Assembly (NCBI RefSeq): GCF_910592395.1
Contig: NC_088309.1
Span: forward strand, 24,740,599 to 24,804,598
Length of the DNA stretch: 64,000 nucleotides
DNA from: Lineus longissimus
Taxonomy: Eukaryota > Nemertea > Pilidiophora > Heteronemertea > Lineidae
Direction of reading: 5' to 3'
Made by a program: the position numbers and the translations under genes. A model generated the notes under the pieces. The model had not been told where the DNA came from. It worked only from the letters and a program-made list of their open reading frames with translations, and searched no databases. This document shows positions 41,424 to 54,900 of the stretch, in pieces (positions within the stretch are counted from its first letter, which is position 1; each line of letters opens with the position of its first letter).

Positions 41424-44400
41424 GGCCAAATAAAACAAAATACTATTTTGATAGTCAGCTAAAGCCTCGATTTTAGATTATTTTCACCAAATGACGCGGT
41501 CACGTTGTACATCCAATGAGGCACAGTACGTCCATGATTTAGATTTTTAAAGCGTGTACCCAAGTTTCACCAATTTAAGGCCACTTTTGGTATCGCCCTT
41601 AATACGTATACGTATACACTCACTCCATCAATATTTGCATGAAGGGGAATGAGCGATCATTTGATGACGAATATAGGTACAGATTATGTGACCCAGAACA
41701 TAAAATTGATTTAGGTCTGAGTATAGAGTCTAATGCTTACATTTATCGGAATCTACATGGAACAATCGCCATGTTTTTGATGGAGTCAAAGTTCTCGTGA
41801 TATAAACATAGATTTTTTGTTCTGGGCGTGACATTCTAAACAACCAGGAAATTGGCTTGCTTTACTCCGACGGGACTTTGATCATTTTCAGGTCTTGGCA
41901 CCGGACTGGTCATGAGATTGATCAGGTTTGAGAAAAACGCTGAAATTAGGAAGCAAGACCGGTAAGTACTCCATCAATCAGATTTTGTTGTTTTCAGGAT
42001 TTTGGTTGAGAATACCTTCCGTTTTCAATGCAAACGAAACTATCGTGTTCAGTCTGTTTGTGGGCAGTTTTGGATGTGTATCATGTTGGCTTGCTCAGTG
42101 AGTATCATACATTGAAGTTCTTGGCCGTCGTTAAACCCTACTACGCCTCCTTTCAAAAGGCCCAGTAATAGTTGACCCTCATTTCGCTACGATATAGAAA
42201 ATCACATGGCCATTTTGGTTTTTCTGTGTATATCTCAATTTCTCATGATTCGTCAATTGCATAACTTGTGATGGATTTCGTATCATGCTTAGCTCACCAT
42301 TTCCTGATCAAACACAATCATTTTAGGGGCATGAAACAGTTGTTTTGACTGGAATGCAAATTACTAGGAAACAATTTCAAATTTTATAATGCCGTTGCGA
42401 TAGGTTCAGCAAACATATCATCCAACTTGTATGCCAAGGGTCATTATTTGAAATGTAACTTTTCGTACTTAGAGTTAATTGTTATTTGTTGCATATGCCT
42501 AGGGCTGAAGCATATTACTTGGCGCTGTGCCCTATTGTCACCAGGCCATAACATATAGAGTGGCCATAACATTACGTGTCGCAAATGAATTCTAACGCTC
42601 TGCCACAAAAACACACAGGATTGGCCCATCGAATTTATCTGACTCTTTGCTCATCCAGCGAGAGTGGATCACAGTGTGTAGCATATGATGTTGTCTTCAT
42701 AAACGATTGTCAGTAATGATTTTTATGTTAAAAAAGTTACTATACAAAATTCCAATTGACAACATAATTTTGCAAATAAAATTATAAGAGTCAGTTCTAC
42801 TATCAAAGCTTTCCTTTTTTTAGAACCGTGGCCTAAAAATGATAATTCGTCTTATGATATCTGATAAATGAAATAAGTGGAGGCTTCCCGGAATAGACCT
42901 CTGTGAAAGGGAGCAATTAAGTGGCAATTTCTGGTTTGAGGTAATTAGCTAATGTTCTTGTGACATATGGCATATGATGATATACATAGTATGCTCAATT
43001 CAGCTTTTGATAACCAGCTATACTCAAGTCATTGCAAAAGGTACGAGTACGTTGTTGTATGAAATATTGAAACCGAGGTAAGAACATTCTACAACTTTCT
43101 AATTACCGACACTTGTGCCTATACAAGAATGTTGGCCTATTCTTTGGAAGAACAATGCATCGTTCATCACTTACAAGCTTTATGATAACCATAATCAACT
43201 AAAACAAAAAAGGCGATTTCGATTCAGTATATAAAGTCAACATAATCATCCATTGTATCATTTACTCATTTATATCAAATTCACATAAACCTAAGCGCTA
43301 GAAAATAACATAATACATTCAATAGAAATGGCATTATTGATAAGTCAACCCAGACGATGCATACTTACAAGGCATACTTACATGTATATGGATTAGATAA
43401 AAGAGAGAAAGTGGCAAAACGACATTTGATTGACCCAAATCCACAGTATATAGATTATGATATTGATCAACTGACCAAACTTGTGAATTGATACCCATTA
43501 TCAATCCGTTATCTAAAACATATGAAAAATTAAGTATCCCATGTCAAGAGTTTTACTTAGGCTTAGATTTTATTTGTTTTTGTGATATTGTATATCCCGT
43601 GGCTTCGTAGTAGTATGACATTGTGATCTCTCTGAGGTGGTTAGTTAGATTTTAGTCCATTGCCTTTAAAATAAGAGATGCATGATAAGCTGCCCAACTT
43701 GTAGCTCAGAGGCGGTCTTATATCAATGTTACAAGAGTAACTGGCATACAAGGTGATTAATATGGTAATATAGCTGTCTGGACGTATATTTAGATTAATT
43801 GCAGAAATTGTAGTTAAACATGAGACGGAGTTAATTTCCACGTATTTCCTTTCCGATAACCTTTGTCCCATTGCTCGGGATTGAGTAGATGCATATTATT
43901 TATAGCATCATCATGCCTGCACTTACATGCATGTTCAGTTGCCGAAATTAAGGCAGTCATGCCATAATTTCGATATTGCCATTTCTTTCCGGTGGAAATT
44001 TGTGGAAATCTCGCCTACATTTCGGGCCAAATTAAGATAGAACATTATGCACTGTATAAGAATCAATCATGAGACCTCACTGACAACACATAAAAATATC
44101 AGAAACCAATGCATGTACTGTCATTACTGTCATTACTCATTGATGGACGAAAGCTTGATCTGATGCATAATTTGATACCTCTTCAGCCAGGCATCTTTTT
44201 ACACTGGTAAGATTTGTAACAACCATTAAAGTAATGAGTTTTAGCTAAAGCTCATAAAACAGTTCATGAATTGCGTGTGCCATCGCAACGTTTTTTGATA
44301 ATTTGATGCGTAATAAGGAGTCCGATTGCTCATTGAGATTTAGGCTAATTGTTTTCATTATTTCTGCCAATTTTCCTAGCAAACCGGTGAACAGATTTTC

Positions 44401-44829
44401 GTGTCTGAATTAGTCCATGCTGAGATATTCAAATCGCCTTTGGAGAACACATAAACAGTCATTAGAACCTGAACTCTTTCCAATATATCACACAATTGGA
44501 CATAACGTTCGTCACGCTATGATAGTCGACCCCCTCTTTTCAATGGGGTCCTTCAATCGTACTATAATGGAGTGAATACAGAACCGTGCAAACAATATAA
44601 CAATACCGATTTTAATATCTAGGCAGAATGGCCAGGGTTGTACAAATGTAGTACTACATAATATTCTCTAACTTGGAAGCCTTGGATATGTTTTTGAACG
44701 TTTTTATAAAGTTCTTTGGCCTACACTCTCAAGTGGAGGAAACTAAAGTATTATGGTTTAATTCCTTGTTTTGATAAGTTCAACTGGAAATAAAAAGAAC
44801 TTGAGATTTTTACTGTGATTAGTTAGCAA
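41424..44829. other. Non-coding spacer
   Basis: A/T-rich, with only short ORFs. I see no exon, RNA gene or clear repeat. Confidence 0.45.
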
Positions 44830-47800
44830 ATGTCTTGTAATCAGAAAGGAACACAGCACGGTGCACAGTTTGTTTGGATAAACAAGTTGTCAGATTTGGA
44901 CTTGAAGGTAAAGCCGTTGGACTCACAGGACTATGCTTTTGCGGCAGGAAAGGTAAGCTTTTCATAATTTTCATATTCCCTCACCTCTATATATTCGCCT
45001 CTATCCTACTCCATATTGATCCAGTGTCATTTTTACAGTACTCACTTTTGTGATGTAACTTAAAATGCTGCCGTAAGGGGATCACGAGTGGTAAAAGCTC
45101 CTTAAAGAAACTTGCATTGATAAAAGCCAATTAAGCCTAATTTCATTATTCATTGCCTTGTCAAACTTAACCCCAGAGGATGTTTATCTCACCTGTGGAA
45201 TAAAACATAATTTAAATGAGTCAGTCACTTCCTGGGCTACTCGAGGCACACCCAGCCATGATGACCGAGATCTTGAGTCTTCCTTGGAAAATTCAATCCA
45301 GTTCTCAAATAGGGGAATAGTGGGAAGTTGTTGACACACCTGAGTGGAAAGACTTTCGAGGAAGGGCCTACTCAGACCAACACTTTTGGATTATTATTTG
45401 ATATATTACTCAGATATCAACCAAAAGCTTTGTGGCTCAGTTCAGGTCTGAACTAGCCAATATCAACTTAGAAAGGCTGGATTTATCACGTTTGCATGCA
45501 GTCTCTCTAATGCTCAAGTCCAACAAAACATCAGGTAAGGAGGTGATTTCAAATTCCTTTGGTAATCAGGAGGCAACAGCAAGGCTTGTCAGTGAGATGA
45601 TCGCGTTGCCGTAGCAATCTGAATAACACGGTGTCCTACTTTTGTTGAATTGGTAAATTTGCATCGTCCATCCATAATAAGGTTGTCAATGATGTCCTCA
45701 ACGTCTATTTATGTCAGAAGCTTCATTACAAACCCTGAATCAATAGAACATGAATTCAATATTCTTCACACGCCCATGTTTCGTATCTGATAATGCAACC
45801 TGTTCGTAAATGCTTTATTAATGACACACCCCAGTGATTGTAAGGTTAAATGGAAGAGGGTCCTTTGACATTATATTTCGAACCGGAGATACGAACCACT
45901 GATTGTGTTGCTTGCTCGACCATGTTTCCATCTATGAATCTTTGCTTTGGGGCTTGGAGATAATCAAAGTTCGTCAAGCATGATTTGCATCATGTATAGA
46001 GAAAATACACCGATGTGGTTTGTTCGGTTGATAGAAAAATGGCAAATTTCGTATAAACCGATTGTGTGCGCACTACAGAGCAACCCGGTGGTTTGATGAT
46101 TTATCTCAATGTTTAGTGCATATGATTGAATTGTCCATGTTACCAGATTGACTCATTTTATTTTCGTAAATGTACCAATTAGCGTACGTTTCGTCCGTTT
46201 TTTCTTGTGATACAAAGATGTTTCGAGGCACTTTCCAGGGTTGGCAAACAACAATGTTGTGCAGTTGAAATGAAATAGATTTTAAAGTGTATTTTTAAAG
46301 TGTATTAAGTGGTGCTTCCTCTCATTCCTTAAAGTACATCGTTGCTCGAGAATCACCTTTGGCCCAAACAATTGTTGTATCAAGCAAAGCAGTGTATTTT
46401 TTCATTGAGAGAGATACCATGTTCTGTTTACCTGCCAATTCCGGTGGCTTATCATGTTTCACAAGCACCTGGATATGTTCTTCGTTACGATCATCATTTG
46501 CATTGTATTGTGTAGCCGACTGTGTGTACCTATTCTTGTTGTTGGCCTATAAAGGCTTCATTGGCTTAACATTGTCAATGATGTCAGTTAAGCCTGTATT
46601 TCGTTAGGCCTAATGTGTTTTGCCTGTCCGTTATTCCATCTTTGCTTGCTGAATGGATTTGCTTAGTCTTATTCCAAAGAGTTGACAAGACTTCAAGTCT
46701 GCAGTAATCAGGTTGTTTTTGTTAAATGATTTTTACAGGCTTGCACAATATCAATGAAAACCACATCAAGATAAAAAATGTTCTTTGTCAGTTGATGCCG
46801 ACAATTCTGTGAATGAGAGTTAAAAAGTTGGAAAACAGCCATGATTGTGTTATTCTAGAACTTTGACCTTCTTGTTTTGAGGTTTGATTCTATGAATGGA
46901 GGTTAGGCAACCCCTTGTATCGTAGCTTGACATTGAGAATGAGGGCTTCAGCTAAATGTCTGACTTATAAAGCATCTGCCCCTCAAAGTGTGCGCAGTTC
47001 AACGCCTCCAAGACTCCAATCAGCAACCACACATGCAAACTAACTGAAGACTTACATGTACATCGAGTTACTATGGTATTATATAATTATCATAAAAATT
47101 CACGCTTGAAAAATACAGCCATGATACAAAGAAAGTAGTCTAGTTGCCTCAAGTTTCCTCTAATAATTAATGTTTGGGTAGTGAGGGTATAATGACTCTT
47201 AATGAATGCCATGAATTGCATTGTTTTTAGCACGTCAATTTCTTTTTAAATTAGTACGATTTGCATCTAGTTATTCAAGGAATGAATGTCTTGTAAATAA
47301 AGAGAATATGCAATTGCGACAACTATTGTTTAATAGTTCCAGCAACTTGCTATCCAAATGTTGGAGAAAATTTAGGCTCTAGTGGCGAATGTTGCATAAA
47401 TTGATCAATACGTTTATTTGCCCTTGGCATTTTAGTCCTATGGATCCCCATGGAAGCTCTTCCGTGGAGGTCGATGTTATCAATACTTGCCCTGATAACC
47501 GTTTCATCAGACAATAGAACAATGGGGAGTTAGGCCTAGGTGGGAGCTGGCTGACAATAGGCCATATATTGGCCTAGGCCTGTATTCTGTTAACTGTGTG
47601 GTAAGGAGCAGTTATACTTAATACTGGGTGCAAACTAATTTTATGAAGATACTTTATAACCAATGTTAAATTGTTTGTCAAATGTCAGCATTTCTTTTGT
47701 TGTCAGTACGATCAGTAACGGTGCAGACTCGCAGTGACGAATTAATTAATCAATTACAGATAATTAGACAATTATGCTGTGATAACAAGTTTAAGAATAA

Positions 47801-48856
47801 TCTTGAAATACGGCACTAAAGATACAAAAAATGATGTAATGGTTATGTCTGTTTAGGTTATTAAGTTCTTTATATAAGAGATGACCTTATGATGTTCGAA
47901 TCTTATCTCGTTGTTGATGTTGTGTTTATTTCATTGTTCTTTTTGGCTTGTTTTCGGCTTGTTTTCAATTGTCTTCTCAGTTCTTCTCTCCTTGAAACAT
48001 TAAAAACTGTCCAACCAACTTGCTCTTCTTGTTCTCTAAGGGAAGTCCAACCTGGACTCGTTCTGGATAGAAAGAACAGGAAGCTTTGCTACTACGATTT
48101 TTATTTTCATTTCATCACTACCACTGTTCCTCTCAATCCACATTTGGATGAGTGATGAAATTTTGTGTTTGGAGAAATTAGTTTTCTTGCGGTTGGAATT
48201 CTTTTATAGAATTTAAATGTGTTTTGCTTATATCAATGACTTCCTTAATCATGCACTGAATTTAAATTATGCAAAATAGAAGTATTCTTAGAGTTTCACT
48301 CCTCGATGTTATGATCTACATATCCTGGAACCCTGGTAATTTCTCTTCTGGAGAATCTCAACTATGATGATTGGTGATTTCGAAGCACACCTTCTCTTCC
48401 ACCTGTAGTTTAATACCTGTGGGAAAATTTAAAGGATCAGTACACGAAATGTGCCAAATAACACATTGAGTTTAGTTTTCTGCAACACTTTCTAATATTT
48501 CTAAATTCAGTATGTGCTGCCACCTCAAGCACATGACTGTGGGACATGATGATGATGACGATGATAATGATGATGATGTTGAAGATTTAGTTAGGCAATG
48601 TTCGATGTTATAAAGTATATGGGTCAAACTATATAATACGAAATCCCTCACAAATTGTTCATGCTTTTTAAGCCTTTTGACTTTGGAGATACCCCCTGTT
48701 GCCAATCAAGGCATCAATGAATTCCTTAAGTACTGGCTGCGGGCTCATTCCAAGAAGGTATTCTTGTTCCTGGCTATCCCTTCACTGTTTATCATGTTAT
48801 GGTGCTTACAAGCGTGGATGCTGGAGCGTTTCCAGAAACTTCTTAAGGATTGCTAA
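44830..48856 (+). CDS. Small single-pass membrane protein, three-exon model, unrecognised
   Basis: My model joins 44830-44952, 45414-45534 and 48711-48856 into 129 residues with consistent phases (0, then 1). Exon 1 starts at an ATG preceded in frame by TAG and ends AAG|GTAAGC. Exon 2 has a TTACTCAG acceptor and a strong CAG|GTAAGG donor. Exon 3 begins after GCCAATCAAG, with an upstream pyrimidine-rich tract, and ends at TAA. The protein has a soluble, helix-prone N-terminal part (SFVAQFRSELANINLERLD), then basic residues (RAHSKK), one membrane segment (VFLFLAIPSLFIMLWCL) and a short tail, so it looks tail-anchored. Three-residue repeats flank exon 3: GAT-rich near 48545-48582 and ATC-rich near 48929-48975. 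No family was recognised, and the third junction is the least certain. Confidence 0.5.
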
Positions 48857-51820
48857 GTAGTGTCTGAAAGTGAAGGGTAAGTGTGTTTAGGAAATTTACT
48901 TTGCTAATGATACAATACGTCCCTTATAAATATCATCATCATCATTTACATCATAATCATCTCCATCATTATCTCCATTGTTAACAGCACTAAAAACTGT
49001 AAAATGTTCATGCCTTTAAGCGAAAATTTGTAACAAAAGCTAAGTAATTTGTGATTTTATTTTTGTGGAATAAGAAAGTGCTTTTATTAGTTTTTCCCAA
49101 CAAAAAACCCTTTTTTCGCGATTTCTTTTTGAGGGAATCGTGATTACATGTATTTGCAAAATCCGCAAATAAAATGCCAGCAAAAATATTGCGGTTTTAC
49201 CGTATTGTATTTTTATATCACAGGGCTTATTCTTCCCCTGCGTCTGATGTGTGTTCATCCCAGAAGTACACCTTTGACATGCGAAAATAACTAAATATTT
49301 TTGATTGGAATAACCGAAAGAAATTTTGTAATCGGCAAAAATAAAATCGTGATTTTTTTTTTTTGGGGGGGGAGGGGAAATTGGAGGCTTCATCTCAAAG
49401 TATATGTATTTACCATGCCAATCATTTCCAAGTAGCAAGAGCACCTGATTCTTGCAATGTTAACACATGGATTCAGAGCTGATCAGCAAGTCATATTTAA
49501 TAAGCATTGAAGGGTCTATCCAAACACTCAGGTGTATGATGATCTATATTAAGAGCTGCAGGCATATGCTTCCCCTTAAGTGAACCTCGTATCGTTAGTG
49601 AGGCCTACATGTACCATCCTTTGGCTTCTTTCAGAATATTAATAACGTGTTCTCATGAAAGGTAGGCCTATAGTTTTTTGACCAGGTCAGCTTAATATCC
49701 AGCTGGCTCGAGTTCGGCTTTGTCGAACGATCTTGGAACTTGGGACAACTCCGGTAGGTAACGAGATGACAGCAGACTTTTGAACACCACACTAACATTT
49801 GTGATAGGTTATTGGTGTTAGAGTGCCTCCCGGTTTCTTTCGAATGAAAGCTTGACCTGTTACTTGTACTCAACACTCCTCCACTCGTGTCCGACTCATC
49901 TGTCAGAAGAGGGGAATTGGAGTCCCATCGCCAGACTGTTCCTCAAAAATCATGGCGACAGGATGATACAAGGGCCTGGCATTACTGAGTAACGATCTGC
50001 ACCAAATTATTTTTTGGAAAATAATTTGCCTATACCATTTCGGATTTATAATTCATGCGTATAATGGTATTTTTGCAAAACTTTCTCTCGACTTAAGTCT
50101 TATAAATTCCACATGTTGGGTCCCTAAAGGCCAATGTCTGCCACCAATGTATGGCCTTTTCGTCAATCAACCTTTCGAGTTTCACCGATCTACCATGCTT
50201 TATCAATTTCAAAACAAATGTTCACCATGATCAAGGCGAAACATGACTTCATGACTATCATACATCTTGGTGTCACCAACCCATTATTTTTAAGAATATG
50301 GAACATTTCGATAGTCTACAGTTTCTTGATGATTCAGAAATTGTCTCAGATCAGTGAAACTAAAGTAATTATGTTGACTTGACTCTCCCTGGTGGTGTTT
50401 TGCTGACGCATAATATTTCCAGACATGAGGTCTAAACAACTAATAAATTAGCTTAATGCATTCCTGGCAATTTCAAACAATTTTTTGATGTTGTGGATGG
50501 ATCAATATGTATCATGTCTCGCTGTGTTGTTTGTCAACCGGATTAGCAAATCCATGCAAAATGTAGCACCTTCGGGCATACTCATTAATGCTGGTGAGTG
50601 TTGAGTGTTGAGCTACACCCGGCCCTTGAGAATCAACTCCCCTGCTTGCCAGGTCTCAGGCGGCTCTCAACTTGGCGAACTGGCCCGTCCTAGGATATGG
50701 GAGCAACTTTTTTCAATGATGTTGGAAAAACAGTGTTGTTGGAGTCTTCCTGCGAAATTACACTCTGTTCGTACTGCTAGTGCTAGGGACTTGAAAGTGT
50801 AGGGTCCTCATAAGAGACATTTAGGTAAGTCGAGGAAGTAAAACAAATCTGTTCCAATTGACTGAAAGAAATATAACCACCAGAGCTAAAAAAATAAGAT
50901 TTTGATCTTTACATGATGACGGCTCATTGCACGCCCCATGCAATGTCCTATAAAGGCCTGATCAAAAGATAAACAAAGTCAAATAACTCTGTGATTTAAG
51001 TGAGACTAAAATGTTCTGAAAGTTGTTGCTGTTTTGTACCATTAGGCATTATTCTTAAAGGTGTTCTGTTGTTTTATGAATCATTTTGTGGTGAGGGACC
51101 CTTTGTCCCGTGAAACCCTTTGGTGGACATTAATTTTGTTTGTCACTTTGGATATTTAAGAACAATTTCCTGTTTTTTATTGATTTGTGCGAAAACGTAC
51201 GGGCTGCTTGGACTCTTAAGTTAGTTCCACCAATATCAGATTGGATTCATAGTTAACACTAAGGATCCTAAAGGGTAAGTCTTTTTTACGGGTATTTCTA
51301 GATGTTACAGTTTTGAAGATAGCTTTGGTGCCACATTTATCTTTCTGTCTATCGTGCCCACCAATTTAACAGATAAAGAAGCCAAGACACAGACAATAAT
51401 TTAGCCAAGTTTAGATTCGGATTTCCTACACTCGACCTGGTACCTTGGAGTTCCTTGAAATGTATAAATGCAGCTTCCCTTGTGAGTCATGCAAGTATGT
51501 TTGTAGTGAAATACCTCTATCCCTACCGTGTTTCCTTCAGTAAATAACGGTATACCTATTCCAGCAACCTGAAGTCTGATGTTAGCTCTAAAAACAAGCC
51601 AGCATTTGGACAGCAATCCAATGTACTTTTGCCGACCAGCTATAAAATGCCCGAAAACGATGGATTGAAATCACTGAACCTGTGATCATGATCATGCAAC
51701 AAAAAATTGCTTGTTGGCGGGATAAGAATCGGTACTTGCAGAAGACAGGAGGTCTCTTCGTCAGACGTCGAAAATAGGGTGATTTGATTAGTTGTTGCTC
51801 TCTTACTTTAGCCTAGCAAA
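48857..51820. other. Non-coding spacer
   Basis: Includes A/T-rich DNA with a T12-G8 run near 49355-49375 (source of a spurious minus ORF) and ATC-rich microsatellite DNA near 48929-48975. No gene was supported. Confidence 0.45.
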
Positions 51821-51910
51821 ATGGACTCTGGAACGAAACCAGCTGGATCCATTCAAGCTAGCTTGATCTCATTTATTCTTTCAGAAAGATTCTCGCCCAC
51901 AAGTGCTGAT
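51821..51910 (+). CDS. Possible first coding exon, unrecognised
   Basis: Thirty codons from ATG to a GTGAGT donor in phase 0. An acceptor-like CTTACTTTAG lies 9 nt before the ATG, so there may be a 5'UTR exon. The peptide starts Met-Asp-Ser-Gly-Thr-Lys and has a hydrophobic centre (ASLISFILSERF). Its phase fits the terminal exon at 58287, but no intermediate exon was found and the link is speculative. Confidence 0.28.
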
Positions 51911-54900
51911 GTGAGTAGGGTCTGCGGGTGTGGGTGTATGGTCATTTATTTTTTCAACCACCCTGTATAAGTCGAATCTGAAATCGGATCCACTTTAGAT
52001 GTAGATCTGGATTGAGTTCACATTATGTAACATAAATATAAGAAGATCCACACAGTCTAACACTTCATGCACTTCTTTATCTTAGCATGACCCTCTGAAC
52101 TCTAGCTAATTGTAGCACACTTAAAAAAATGCGAACTAAATTAACAAAGAACTCCAGGATATGTCTCCTCACAGACTATTCAAAAGGAAGAATGACCTCA
52201 AAAATATCGCTTTGGTGTTAAGTAATAGATCCAATTTCAAATAAATATAGATTTAATGTCAATTAATTTATGAGTTTATCCAAAGGTTAATAGAATGTTT
52301 CTTTGGTGGCAGAGGTTTTCCTCGATTGCAATCTGAACTTGGTTGGAAACTTGGTCAAGGCAAAAGTTCATTGTGGAAAGTGAACGCTGTGACTACAGTT
52401 GCTGGTTGAATCCCTCTCATTGGTTTCAGTGTCAACCAATTTTTCTCTCCCCATGTTAATAGTAGGTGATACATGTAGCATAAAATTGTACGAACCTTTC
52501 CTCATGAAGCTTCAGTGAATGAAAACCCTGACCTATGAATTACGATTGCTGGTACAAGTTGCTTATAAAGGCTGCTTTGACGCCATCAGAGAAACTTATG
52601 CCATTTTGGGCTTTGAAATTTCCGTCATTGACCCACATTGACCCTCAATTTGTTGTCGGCAAAGTTTGGTGATTCGACAACGACGTGGCACACCTTGTCG
52701 GCAATGTCAAGGTGTTTCTTTAGGAGATATGTTCATGTCTTGATAGAAGTATCTTTTAATCTTTAGAACCCTGATGCCACTTTGATAGGTGAAACTTAGT
52801 CAGAAGTATTGCGTACTCTGTCAGCGTAAACTAAATTATTTTTGGGTTGCATCCAACAGAGTTATTATTACCCTACATAACTGAGTCCGGAGGTCGAGGT
52901 TTAACTATTCACAACTCGTGTATCATTGTAGAGTACATTCTAATTATTGCCCTGTCAAATTATTTCATTGCAATTTGTGTACAGAACAGATGAACTCAGA
53001 GTCTGTTGAAATGTCAAATTGAGTATGTTTCGTATTCGATAGTAGCCATCAACGGCTACGTGTAGATTTTGGATACCGGAAGTTGATAACGCAATTTGGT
53101 GCTGACTAATGCAACTATCACCCATGACAGAATGAAGGTTAGAACAGGCATGGGAAAGCTGAATTTATTCCAAGCTGTTACAATTACTTTTCAATCAACC
53201 TTAACCTCAAGCCTCATAAAACAACCTTTTTTGCTAATGAACAAAATGCTCAGAAAAAGCAAATCCTAATGTAAACCAATAACTCTCAGTTTCAAATAAA
53301 TTGTAATTCTTTTCCAACCTGCAGTAAGGCACGAAGACATGCAGCAGTTGCTCAGTGGAAATTCTGACTCGAATTATTAAAATGTGCCATACGGATATTA
53401 CATGACTGCACCGCTAACTAGGGGAGTCTGCCTTCAGGAGGAACATCTGTCGTGTTCGGTGCAGGAGGTCCTCTATAGCCCCAAAACCAACGGTATTGGC
53501 CATTGGCATTATAAGAGGAATGAGAGTTGCTGTGCTCGATGAAATTGGTTTTGGAAAAAGCAGTTTATAAATCACCCATCAGCTACACAAATAGTTTTAC
53601 CAACACATCTTTGGTTCTACCGATTTGAAGTCTGAACACATTACGTATGGTATTGTTTCACAATGTTCCATCGCGATCGGGTATTACTCTGCCCTGGGCA
53701 TTGTATACCCCATGCATATTTGCATGAGAAGAAACAACAGGATCTCGCCATTGTCAAATGGGTGGGAGTGTGGTTAAGACTATTCTTGTCTCATGCCAAA
53801 CCATACCAAATAGTACTCCAACTTACCGGTCCCCATGCATAGAATGATGTTCAATCATTAAGATTTACCGGAGCATCATTAAGATTCACCGGAGCAATTC
53901 AAAATGTTCAATATATCACTAAGATTTCGTAGGACGAAATCCAACATATCACCTAAATTCAACGACACATCATAGTCATCATAGGCACGACAGGCGTAAA
54001 ACCATGCATGCACAAGAACGTCGGACAGAAATATCACACAGAATTCGGAAATTCATGTGATGCACACCTGTACACAGGAGGCATACCACGTACACAGGAG
54101 CGACCACACAAATCATTTGTTCCTCTTCCCTTTAGTCAGGAACTAATATTGAATGCACGCATTTATACATTGTACGTTACATCATCGCCCACGGTGTATG
54201 CAAATCGGGTTATGGTGGCTACACATGCTGAATTCATTGAAATGTGACAGTGGTCATGAGGGCAGTTATTGAGGTATTGCCCGAGCGATTCTAATGCCTT
54301 TGTGTTGACAGTTAAGTAACCATGGCTTTAATCCGTACATGCAATGATTATGTTCGAGCCATTGTAATGAGCTGGGACTGCGTTTTATTCAGAATGCTCG
54401 TAATATCTGATGTAATAGAGCGTCCCTCCTCCCGTATCATAACATAGATTTGTTATTTAATCAGTCAACCAATAAGACGCAAGTGAACGATTGCTTTTTA
54501 AGAGCACCTAACACAGCTGCCCAGATTTGGGAAAAAAGCAGCATTTTCTCATAGTATGACCCTGCAACAGCAGCCAAAGGCCCTGTCACCAAAGGGTTTG
54601 CAGCATGTAGCTCCAAGTCCCTCGCTTGGCTATATTTCTCACTCTTTTATTCGTGATGGCTGTCTACTTTGCAGATGGTCCTATCCCGATGAACTATTGC
54701 TGTGAGAAAAATGAAAAGTAATAGGTCCCACTTTCATATACGATGCAGCTAGCCTCACATAAAATACATCATTTAGACTGATGTGGGACCAAACATTGTT
54801 TTGCTGCATTTACATTTGTGGTGGTTTTTAAGTGGCCATGAAAGGGGTAATCATCTCATCATTTATATTTGTAACTTGGTGCAGTGATGGTTATTGGTAT

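Noticed and set aside
46740-46806. Alternative third exon for the small membrane protein after a TTTTTACAG acceptor
   Set aside because: It gives an in-phase 23-codon extension but ends at a stop without a family match. The downstream exon with a membrane segment is a better fit. Alternative splicing is not excluded.
49040-49444. 134-codon minus ORF
   Set aside because: A/T-rich DNA with a T12-G8 run and repeat-like sequence; composition unlike a protein.
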